Shown one piece after another: positions 26,041 to 33,522 of a stretch of DNA of 64,000 nt. This stretch comes from Paenibacillus odorifer (GTDB taxonomy: Bacteria > Bacillota > Bacilli > Paenibacillales > Paenibacillaceae). Under the pieces are notes generated by a model. The model ran no database searches. It saw only the letters and a program-made list of their open reading frames with translations, and was not told where the DNA came from. A program made the position numbers and the translations under genes. The stretch spans positions 5,766,001-5,830,000 of the forward strand of contig NZ_CP009428.1 in the NCBI RefSeq assembly GCF_000758725.1. The letters are read 5' to 3'. How positions within the stretch are numbered: the first letter of the stretch is position 1; every line of letters starts with the position of its first letter.

Positions 26041-27521
26041 GAGTGCGCCTCCCTGCCCCTGCTGCTATCTGCCTTCTTCCCCTGCGGTTCGGACAAATCC
26101 CCCACATAACCTATAGTTAGTGAAGCTTCAGGGTGAAGCTGCAATTGGTGCGAAGTGGACGCCTTACAGGTAATCACTCCAGGCACATTCCCGCCTTTAT
26201 GAGCAACTCGCTCTAGCGGAAAAACAATTCCCGAAGGGTCTCCCTTAAGCAAATGCCCCACCTCTTCGTCCATATCCGTAGATAAACTAACGATCAGATC
26301 CGCGGAACCTTGGGTGATCGCTTTCACTACCCGTTCAACGTAATATTTCTCATACCTGATAGAGTCTGATAAATACACAGTTATCTCACTCTCAAATAAT
26401 GCAGATGCATTCTTCAAAGCCCGCAGCCAAGCCTCTTGACCACGAACTGTAATCACTACATCCTGTTCATTTACTGGCAAGCCGGAAGCTGTGTTCATCC
26501 AGCTGTCCTTGATCCAGATCCAGCGAATATTCTTGTAGCTCTGCTGCTCCTGTGTAGCTGCCCATTCCTGCGGAAGATGGTCCCCATTCCCATCCTCTTC
26601 ACAATAAACAATCGCCGTCACTAATGGCGTTGCCAAGGTTGCCTTACCGAGTGGAATAACAGGTTGTGTTGATTGTAAGAATCCATTCTGCGGTACAAGA
26701 TGTTCTTCGTCTTCTAAGACATCTTCCAGCGCCCATTTTGTACTGTACGCCCGCCAGCCATCCGCAAGTGTTGGTCCGTTCAGCCTACTCTGGCCTCTAT
26801 CAAGTGAATGTATAGCATGGACATACACAGCATCACTTAGCGCCAGCTTAGCTCCAGACTGCCGCGCTCGAAGACACCAATCGGCAATCATAAGAGGCCG
26901 CGCATGAAGCGAGGTGTCCAACCCTCCAATACGCTGAAGCAGCTCTTTAGAGAACAGGAGGCAAGAACCCGTTAGTACATCCATCTCTCGCCATTCTCCT
27001 TGGTGCCGGCTAAGACTATAGCTCACATGCGCAGCAAACTCATCATAGGTGCCGAAGTGAAGACGTTTCTTCCCTTCCCCTCTTTCGGTTGAAGAGCGAG
27101 GGGCAACCACCTTAATAGAAGCGTCATCAAAAGGAACCCACAATAGCTCATTTAGCCAGCCAGACGATACCATGGTCGAATCTTCAAGTAAAACCGCGAA
27201 ACTGGTTTCGATCTGTGCCAGAGCCTGGTTAGGCATGTACTCCTCTTTCTCATAAGGAACAAAGAGAATCGACTGCTCCTGTGAGAACTGTCCGGCTAAT
27301 GTATCCATAGAAAAATCAGGAGTCATTGCCACAGCAATAATGCGCACAGACTCTCCAGAATGGAGCAGCAGCAAGGGTAAGCAAGCCGCGGCACAATCCG
27401 GGCGGCTTAGCTCAACTACAAGGGTGATCCCATCTATACTCGGCAGTGGAAGTAGTCCCGTGCGTTCCAAGAACCCATACCTTCCCGCCAAGCGTTCCAC
27501 ATTCAGAGATTCTTGCGACAT
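26037..27521 (-). CDS. GT2-like glycosyltransferase, with a degenerate second GT-A-like half
   Basis: 494 residues. Residues 30-270 look like a GT2 domain: DGITLVVELSRPDCAAACLPLLL, FAVLLEDSTMVSSGWLNELL and GSCLLFSKELLQRIGGLDTS (the usual GGFDE-type acceptor loop). From about 290 a second, weaker GT-A-like beginning appears (TPLVTAIVYCEE, LPQEWAATQEQQSYKNIRWIWIKD) without a convincing metal-binding motif. It is the first gene after yunB on the minus strand and is followed by two overlapping genes. Binding site TGGAGCGTG lies 8 bases before the ATG. Confidence 0.7.
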   Translation of the reverse strand: MSQESLNVERLAGRYGFLERTGLLPLPSIDGITLVVELSRPDCAAACLPLLLLHSGESVRIIAVAMTPDFSMDTLAGQFSQEQSILFVPYEKEEYMPNQALAQIETSFAVLLEDSTMVSSGWLNELLWVPFDDASIKVVAPRSSTERGEGKKRLHFGTYDEFAAHVSYSLSRHQGEWREMDVLTGSCLLFSKELLQRIGGLDTSLHARPLMIADWCLRARQSGAKLALSDAVYVHAIHSLDRGQSRLNGPTLADGWRAYSTKWALEDVLEDEEHLVPQNGFLQSTQPVIPLGKATLATPLVTAIVYCEEDGNGDHLPQEWAATQEQQSYKNIRWIWIKDSWMNTASGLPVNEQDVVITVRGQEAWLRALKNASALFESEITVYLSDSIRYEKYYVERVVKAITQGSADLIVSLSTDMDEEVGHLLKGDPSGIVFPLERVAHKGGNVPGVITCKASTSHQLQLHPEASLTIGYVGDLSEPQGKKADSSRGREAHS

Positions 27522-27590
27522 TAGGATTCACGCTCCATTTATTAAAGCTGTTCTACCTATAGTCTATGAGCGCTGAAGCGTGATATCCCC

Positions 27591-28670
27591 TTAATTTCCT
27601 CCGCCCGCTCCTTTATCTTCTTCCGTATGGTCTGCACCCGTACTCGCGGGATCAGTTGCCGCTGGAGACGGGTTGTTATCTTTCTGACTGTTGCTGGAGG
27701 TATCCTTACCCTGATCCACTGCTCCACTCTTATCCCCACCTACAGCTGGAGCAGGAATAGCAATTCCCGGAGCACTGCTGCCGTTCGCCCCCACAGGTTG
27801 ACCTTGATTATCGTAGTAATACATAGGTACATCTCCAACAACCATCAGATAAGACACAGGAATTTCTGTATCCACTACCTGCGGCTCCATATCAAAAGGA
27901 ATGACGACTGCAACCTCTGTCACAATATGAATATATACCTCGACCAGAATCATATTGATCCCAGCGTTTTGCTGGCGAGTACTGAGTTCAACCTTAACCG
28001 CACCTTGTGGTTCAATCTTGATCGGAATATCGGGTCCATAAGAAGCGATAAGGGGACTGCCCAGCGCCTGCCCCAGCGGAATATATTCTGTTCGATTATG
28101 CAATTCCTGCAGCGTAGACTGAATGACCTGTGCCGCTTGCGAAGTAATACGCATATGCTCCGCGTAGTTGAGCATGAACCCTGATATTTTCCCGTTCTTA
28201 TCCGTCTTCCAATCAATTAGCTCTTCCGCATTCCCTCCATTCGCAACCTGAGAGGTAATCGCCTTATTAATCGATTCCGTAGCGATTTGCTTCACACGTA
28301 TTTGTGCTAAATGCAGGATGGGCGGCTTCATATGCAGCTCCACATAGCGAAGTGACTGCAGCACCAGCACAAGTATTACTAAAGATGCTATCAGCCAAAA
28401 TTTGCGTCGGCTTCTTGGCTTATGTGTTTTTCCGCCTGCAACCGTTACCTTACTCTCTGGCCGGCTGGATAACCTAAAGCGGCCTTTGCTACGTTTGGCT
28501 TCAAAGCGCGTACGCTGCGGCCTAACCGCTGCCCGGCTGGGTTTTGACTTGAATGCGGAGCTTCTTGCTGAGAATCTCCGATTCGTGTCCCCATTTATTT
28601 TTGGCAGCCGAAAATGGCCTAGATCAGGTATTCTCAGCCTTCGGTTCCCCCATTTTTTCAATCTGCCCAT
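27591..28670 (-). CDS. yunB: Sporulation protein YunB
   Basis: 359 residues. A long basic N-terminal region (1-90), one membrane segment (about 90-110, FWLIASLVILVLVLQSLRYVE) and the conserved YunB domain follow: ATESINKAI, ISGFMLNYAEHMRI, LGSPLIASYGPDIPIKIEP and QQNAGINMILVEVYIHI. YunB is a sporulation (sigma-E) protein in B. subtilis, located next to lytH there. The C-terminal 60 residues are Gly/Ser/Pro-rich and look disordered. GGGAGGGAC precedes the ATG. The glycosyltransferase operon begins 69 bases downstream with no visible terminator, so mother-cell co-expression is possible. Confidence 0.88.
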   Translation of the reverse strand: MGRLKKWGNRRLRIPDLGHFRLPKINGDTNRRFSARSSAFKSKPSRAAVRPQRTRFEAKRSKGRFRLSSRPESKVTVAGGKTHKPRSRRKFWLIASLVILVLVLQSLRYVELHMKPPILHLAQIRVKQIATESINKAITSQVANGGNAEELIDWKTDKNGKISGFMLNYAEHMRITSQAAQVIQSTLQELHNRTEYIPLGQALGSPLIASYGPDIPIKIEPQGAVKVELSTRQQNAGINMILVEVYIHIVTEVAVVIPFDMEPQVVDTEIPVSYLMVVGDVPMYYYDNQGQPVGANGSSAPGIAIPAPAVGGDKSGAVDQGKDTSSNSQKDNNPSPAATDPASTGADHTEEDKGAGGGN

Positions 28671-28742
28671 TGCAATAGTCCCTCCCGCCTTACGCAGAGG
28701 TCAAGCCACCTCCACTTAATTTAAGGTATTCGCTAAGAGGAC

Positions 28743-28793
28743 AAAAAAGAAGAACGTTCCCTCCGGCAAACTACGCCTGAAGAAACGTTCTTC
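28743..28793 (-). terminator. Intrinsic terminator of the TVP38-type gene
   Basis: On the minus strand GAAGAACGTTTCTTC...GGAACGTTCTTC is followed by TTTTTTG. Confidence 0.85.
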
Positions 28794-28824
28794 ATCCTTT
28801 AGATCATGAACTGGGAATATGATA

Positions 28825-29436
28825 TTAGTGCATTCTGCTCCGCTTATCCTCCTGCAAATGGTCCCAATGACGCCGAATAAAGATGCCAATGAGAATAGCA
28901 ATAAACACCGCATACCAGGTAAGATAACCATTCCATTCTTCACGCGGAACAATTAAAGTTGATCCAATCGTACCGAATAACCATATATAAGATAAATTAC
29001 CAAGCACGGTTCCCCATATAAAGGATGAGGCTTTAATCGGTGAAACAGCAGACATGAAATTGATTACATTGTTCGGAATAATCGGAATCGTACGCAATAG
29101 TACCAGCGTCCAAATCCCGTATCGATCCAAGTAACGTTGCCATTTATCATAGCGCTTCAGTTTGGTTCTCCATTTTCGGTCAAACCAGTTATACAGATAT
29201 CTCCGAATAAGAAAATACATCAGTATTCCGCCTAGATTGCAGGCCAGCCAACTGATCAGCATGCCTCCAATTACGTTAAAAACAGAGACATGCAGCACGA
29301 TCAAAATTACGAATGGAAAAAATCCTAATATACTCTGCAAAAGTGCGAGCGGGATGGTCACGAATAAAATAGATGGCCCGCTAAGGCCCAGCGTTTGCAG
29401 CAGCCAATCAATCCAGGTATTTATGGTCTCTGTCAT
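28825..29436 (-). CDS. TVP38/TMEM64-family (VTT domain) membrane protein
   Basis: 203 residues with about five hydrophobic segments. The signature LLRTIPIIPNNVINFMSAVSPIKASSFIWGTVLGNLSYIWLFGTIG matches the VTT/SNARE-associated domain of the TVP38/DedA-related family (YtxB/YdjZ type), polytopic inner-membrane proteins implicated in lipid scrambling or envelope homeostasis. AGAGAGGAGA precedes the ATG. It is a single-gene unit between yunB and the betaine transporter, flanked by terminators. Confidence 0.82.
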   Translation of the reverse strand: MTETINTWIDWLLQTLGLSGPSILFVTIPLALLQSILGFFPFVILIVLHVSVFNVIGGMLISWLACNLGGILMYFLIRRYLYNWFDRKWRTKLKRYDKWQRYLDRYGIWTLVLLRTIPIIPNNVINFMSAVSPIKASSFIWGTVLGNLSYIWLFGTIGSTLIVPREEWNGYLTWYAVFIAILIGIFIRRHWDHLQEDKRSRMH

Positions 29437-29589
29437 GAAGCAGTCTCCTCTCTTGACTCCTTGCAGCAGCTGCCTCCTGATTTACTTTGACAAAGCATAA
29501 GTCTAAGTGTGTAAACTAGGTATCCATTCTTATTGAAATATAAGCACAGTACATTAAGAGCTTGTAATACTTTGCTTATATTCCCAAGA

Positions 29590-29613
29590 AAAACACCCCT
29601 TACGGGGTGTTTT
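29590..29613. terminator. Bidirectional terminator after the OpuA operon
   Basis: AAAACACCCC - TTAC - GGGGTGTTTT, a perfect 10-bp stem with T-rich ends on both strands. Confidence 0.85.
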
Positions 29614-29723
29614 ATTGAATGAGCTTGCTTATGAAGTGTAATGTGTAAAGAACAGTAGTTAGCGTACAAGTTACATTTTTGTTTCCATTTATTCTTCACA
29701 TCATAACACAGTTTTTAATTTAC

Positions 29724-30593
29724 TTACAATTCTATACCTGCAACCCAAGCATTCACTTTATCCGGATTGCTCTCAACCCAAGTTTTAGCGGCTTCTTCTG
29801 GTGACTTACCACCCTGAACCTCAATCATTACTTTAGCCATATCTTCCGCTGTCCATTCGAATTGATCCAGGAATTTGTAGACATTCGGCATGTCATCTTT
29901 CAGACCTTGGCGGACCATCGTGTGGATCTGTTCATCCGCACCATAAACCCCTTTTGGATCTTCCAGATACTTCAGATCCATATTGGCGAACATCCAGTGT
30001 GGTGTCCAACCTGTAACAACGATTGGCTCGTTGTTGTCATAAGCCTTTTGCAGTTCCTGAGCCATCGCTGCGGATGAGCTTTCAAGAAGTGTGTAATCGC
30101 TAAGATCATATTCCGCAATAGCCTTTTCTGTGGTTGTCATAATGCCAGCACCTGGCTCAATGCCGATAATGCGATTGTTCAGCTTTGCTGCCATATCACT
30201 GTTCTTCAAGTCTTCAATAGAATTAATATCCATATAGGCTGGAACAGCCAAGCCAACCTTAGTTCCGTTTAGATTCGCACCCAAATCTTCAATTTTTGCA
30301 CCATACTTTTCTAGATAAGCCGCATGGGTGCTTGGCAGCCAAGCTGCAACCATTCCATCCGCACTACCGTCTGCAACCCCAGCCCACATTGGGCCAGCAT
30401 CTACCTGCAGCATTTCAACGGTAGCTCCAAGCTTAGTTTCAAGTACTTCCTTTACTACATAAGTACTCGCAATTTCCGAATCCCATGCTACATATGCTAA
30501 TTTTACCTTCTCTTTACTTGATGAAGAACATCCAGCAATAACAGCAATCATCATAATAACTAACAGGAATACCCCTATATTTTTCTTCTTCAT
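29724..30593 (-). CDS. opuAC: Glycine betaine/proline-betaine ABC transporter, substrate-binding lipoprotein
   Basis: 289 residues; lipoprotein signal with lipobox IAGC (Cys22). The body is an OpuAC-type solute-binding domain: VKLAYVAWDSEIASTYVVKEVLE, the MWAGVADGSADG segment, AWLPSTHAAYLEKYG and the Trp-rich GWTPHWMF cage region expected for quaternary-ammonium ligands. Third gene of the operon after permease and ATPase. It imports osmoprotectant (glycine betaine or similar). Confidence 0.92.
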   Translation of the reverse strand: MKKKNIGVFLLVIMMIAVIAGCSSSSKEKVKLAYVAWDSEIASTYVVKEVLETKLGATVEMLQVDAGPMWAGVADGSADGMVAAWLPSTHAAYLEKYGAKIEDLGANLNGTKVGLAVPAYMDINSIEDLKNSDMAAKLNNRIIGIEPGAGIMTTTEKAIAEYDLSDYTLLESSSAAMAQELQKAYDNNEPIVVTGWTPHWMFANMDLKYLEDPKGVYGADEQIHTMVRQGLKDDMPNVYKFLDQFEWTAEDMAKVMIEVQGGKSPEEAAKTWVESNPDKVNAWVAGIEL

Positions 30594-30606
30594 TTATTTA
30601 AAACTC

Positions 30607-31440
30607 CTATCTTTGTTTTGGTTTTAGTGCGTTCTGTGTCAAACGGTCCAGCAGAATGGCAATAATAACGATCGCAATCCCTGCTTCGAATCCGTCTCCT
30701 GTCTTAGCCTGTGATACCGCACGGTATACATAGGCACCCACGCCCTGTGCACCAATCATCGATGAGATAACAACCATTGACAGTGACAACATAATTGTCT
30801 GGTTCACACCTGCCATAATTGTTGGTAAAGCGATTGGAAGCTGCAATTTAACTAATTTCTGAGTAGGTGTCGATCCGAAAGCATCTGCTGCCTCTACCAG
30901 TTCCTCCGAAACCTGACGAATTCCGAGATTGGTCAAGCGAATCGTTGGCGGAATTGCAAAAATAATCGAAGCTATAACCCCTGGAACTACGCCCAGTGAG
31001 AAAAAGGATACCGCTGGCAATAAATATACAAAAGCCGGCATCGTCTGCATAAAGTCCAAAATAGGCGTAACTATATTTCTAACGGTATTTCTCTGCGCAC
31101 ATAAAATACCAATCGGCACACCAATTACTACAGCCAATATCGAGGCGGTTAGAACAAGGGCCAAGGACTGCATAGAAGGTCCCCATAATCCAAGATTATC
31201 AATCAGAAGCAGCCCAATGACCGCAAATAGTGCCATGCGCCATTTACCGATCCAATAAGACAAAGCTGCAATAATCACGATAAGTACTAGTGCTGGCAGG
31301 AAGGTAAGTGCATTTTCAATGCCAGCCACCATACCACCGATAATCGAATGGATGAAGTCAAACAGGGGCCCACAATAAGTCGTCAGCCAATTTTCCAACC
31401 ACTCGAGTGCCTTTCCCAAAGGCAGTTTAGGAATGTCCAT
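30607..31440 (-). CDS. opuAB: Glycine betaine ABC transporter permease
   Basis: 277 residues with about six membrane segments. It contains the typical LLDFMQTMPAFVYLLPAVSFFSLGVVPGVIASIIFAIPPTIRLTNLG block and the EAA-loop GSTPTQKLVKLQLPIALPTIMAG that docks on the ATPase. The ATG overlaps the stop of the ATPase gene (TAATG). The binding protein follows 13 bases later. Confidence 0.93.
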   Translation of the reverse strand: MDIPKLPLGKALEWLENWLTTYCGPLFDFIHSIIGGMVAGIENALTFLPALVLIVIIAALSYWIGKWRMALFAVIGLLLIDNLGLWGPSMQSLALVLTASILAVVIGVPIGILCAQRNTVRNIVTPILDFMQTMPAFVYLLPAVSFFSLGVVPGVIASIIFAIPPTIRLTNLGIRQVSEELVEAADAFGSTPTQKLVKLQLPIALPTIMAGVNQTIMLSLSMVVISSMIGAQGVGAYVYRAVSQAKTGDGFEAGIAIVIIAILLDRLTQNALKPKQR

Positions 31441-32633
31441 TATAATCCTCCTTCCGGTACCGCGTTGCCGGCGAGTGCGGAAAGAACGGCTCCTTTAATC
31501 ACAATACCCTTCAATTTATCCGCTTCATCTACGACGGCTACAGGCAAATGTGTCTCAGATATTAATTCAAAGAAATCATTGAGTAGCGTTTCCGGTTGTA
31601 CACGTGGGATTTCTCTCCGCGTTACTTCCAGAATAGATTTATTATCATTCAGTGCCTTAAGGGCATCCTCAGCTGTAATAACACCCAGAAGCTTATTTTC
31701 CTTGTCCACTACATACAGACTGAATATACCACTGTCACGCATTAATTGAAGCGCTACCCGAGGCCCGCGTTCAGGTCTGACTGTTTCCGGCTGACGCATT
31801 ACATGAGCTGCAGTCAACACCTTGGACAAGTCCACATCCTCCACGAATCGCTCTACATATTTATTGGCAGGTTGGATGAGGATTTCTTCCGGTGTACCAA
31901 TTTGCACAATGACTCCGTCCTTCATCAGTGCGATCCGATCTCCAATCCGCAAAGCTTCGTCTAGATCATGAGTGATGAACACGATGGTTTTCTTCACTCT
32001 GGCCTGTAATTCCAGCAGCTCTTGCTGCATGTCTTTACGAATAAGCGGATCCAGTGCACTAAATGCCTCATCCATAAGCAGGATATCCGGGTCGTTGGCA
32101 AGGCCCCGTGCCAGTCCAACACGCTGCTGCATCCCTCCACTGAGTTGATCAGGACGATGATTCTCCCAACCTTTCAGACCTACCAGATGCAAAGCTTCCG
32201 TTGCCAGTTCAGTTCTTTTCTTTTTATCTACGCCCTGAACTTCAAGTCCGTATGCTGCATTCTCCAGTACGCTTCGATGTGGAAATAATGCGAACTTCTG
32301 AAACACCATACCGATGTTCTTCCGTCTGAATTGGCGCAGCTGCTCCGGATTCATTTTCACAACATCTTTCCCTTTAAAAAGAACTTGCCCCCCTGTAGGC
32401 TCAATCAAGCGGTTCAACAAACGAACCAGCGTCGACTTACCGCTGCCGGACAAACCCATAATGACGAATATTTCTCCTTCTTCAATGCTGAATTCGGCTT
32501 TGTTGACTCCGACTGTCAACTTCAATTCCTGAGCAATTTTTTCCTTCGACATCCCTTGCTCTAATAAAGGAATCGCGCGTCCCGCATCATGACCGAATAC
32601 TTTGGTTAGTTGTTTCACCTCTATAATAGCCAT
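31440..32633 (-). CDS. opuAA: Glycine betaine ABC transporter ATP-binding protein with two CBS domains
   Basis: 397 residues. Walker A GLSGSGKST, signature LSGGMQQRVGLARG and Walker B DILLMDEAFSALDP are intact. The C-terminal 120 residues form a CBS pair (VRPERGPRVALQLMRDSGIFSLYVVD...LLNDFFELISETHLPVAVVD) that in OpuA-type transporters senses ionic strength or c-di-AMP. First gene of the operon, with GGAGGACGGC before the ATG. A GbsR-type regulator diverges from it. Confidence 0.94.
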   Translation of the reverse strand: MAIIEVKQLTKVFGHDAGRAIPLLEQGMSKEKIAQELKLTVGVNKAEFSIEEGEIFVIMGLSGSGKSTLVRLLNRLIEPTGGQVLFKGKDVVKMNPEQLRQFRRKNIGMVFQKFALFPHRSVLENAAYGLEVQGVDKKKRTELATEALHLVGLKGWENHRPDQLSGGMQQRVGLARGLANDPDILLMDEAFSALDPLIRKDMQQELLELQARVKKTIVFITHDLDEALRIGDRIALMKDGVIVQIGTPEEILIQPANKYVERFVEDVDLSKVLTAAHVMRQPETVRPERGPRVALQLMRDSGIFSLYVVDKENKLLGVITAEDALKALNDNKSILEVTRREIPRVQPETLLNDFFELISETHLPVAVVDEADKLKGIVIKGAVLSALAGNAVPEGGL

Positions 32634-32889
32634 GCCGTCCTCCTTCTCCCGAAATGTTATCCGGGTTTAGTTCACTTATAGTAGTTTACCGGACTATTGA
32701 AAATTCATGCAAACACCATATACGGATAAAATTTAGTGTACAGTTTTAACTTTACGAACTTTATGTATGGAATACTCTGTTTTACGCCAAATTCCTTTCT
32801 TCATGAATTCTTTACTTATGGAGGGGGATTTGATTACAATACATTGTATAAGGTTGCAGTCTATCGACCTATTCCTCAGGAGGGACATC

Positions 32890-33447
32890 ATGAACGATTT
32901 AGAAGGGCTTACGCCCGAACAAATAGAGAAGATTAGTAAAGCCCGTGAACGTGTGATCGATTCTATCGGCAAAAACATGGATCTGTATGGCATTACCTTG
33001 TCTATTGGACATTTATACGGTTATATGTACTTCAATCAAGGTCCAGTGACACTGGATGAGCTCAGCAAAACAATGGGAATGAGTAAAACGTCCATGAGTA
33101 CGGGAGTCCGTACCCTTCTAGATCTGAAAATGATCGACAAAGTATGGGGGAGAGGGACGCGCAAAGACTTGTTCACCACTGTGCCTGACTGGCATCAGAA
33201 CTTCAGTGATTACTTCTCTATTAAATGGAGAAAAGCCGTCGAAGGTAATATGATCTCACTAGCGAAATCACTTGCAGAAATTAACGATATGAAAAAAGAG
33301 TATAGTGACGATAGTAAACTTATGCAGCTCTTAAATACAGATGAAGAAAAAATAACTGAATCCATTAACTACTACCGCTGGTTGCTGAAACTAATAGAAT
33401 CTTTTGAGAGTGGCAAAATTTTTGAATTTATCCCTAAAGAAACTTAA
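32890..33447 (+). CDS. GbsR-type MarR-family regulator (probable OpcR-like regulator of the OpuA operon)
   Basis: 185 residues. GITLSIGHLYGYMYFNQGPVTLDELSKTMGMSKTSMSTGVRTLLDLKMIDKVWGRGTRKDLF is the winged helix of GbsR proteins, which in B. subtilis repress choline/betaine uptake and synthesis genes. ATG 32890 has CAGGAGGGA at 7 bases; the longer ATG 32767 lacks a binding site. It is divergent from opuAA, so it most likely controls that transporter. No choline oxidation genes (gbsAB) are nearby. Confidence 0.88.
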   Translation: MNDLEGLTPEQIEKISKARERVIDSIGKNMDLYGITLSIGHLYGYMYFNQGPVTLDELSKTMGMSKTSMSTGVRTLLDLKMIDKVWGRGTRKDLFTTVPDWHQNFSDYFSIKWRKAVEGNMISLAKSLAEINDMKKEYSDDSKLMQLLNTDEEKITESINYYRWLLKLIESFESGKIFEFIPKET

Positions 33448-33470
33448 ATCTAACCCACAAAAAACACACA

Positions 33471-33521
33471 CAAAAAAACGACAGTGCTCCTGTAAAAAGG
33501 AAAACACTGCCGTTTTTTTCG
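33471..33521. terminator. Bidirectional terminator between gbsR-type gene and laminarinase
   Basis: AAAAAACGACAGTG - loop - CACTGCCGTTTTTTT; T-runs on both strands serve the two convergent genes. Confidence 0.85.
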
Positions 33522-33522
33522 T

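Noticed and set aside
27196-27211. GAAACTGGTTTC palindrome resembling the LacI operators
   Set aside because: It is over 300 bases inside a coding region, far from a promoter; chance match likely.
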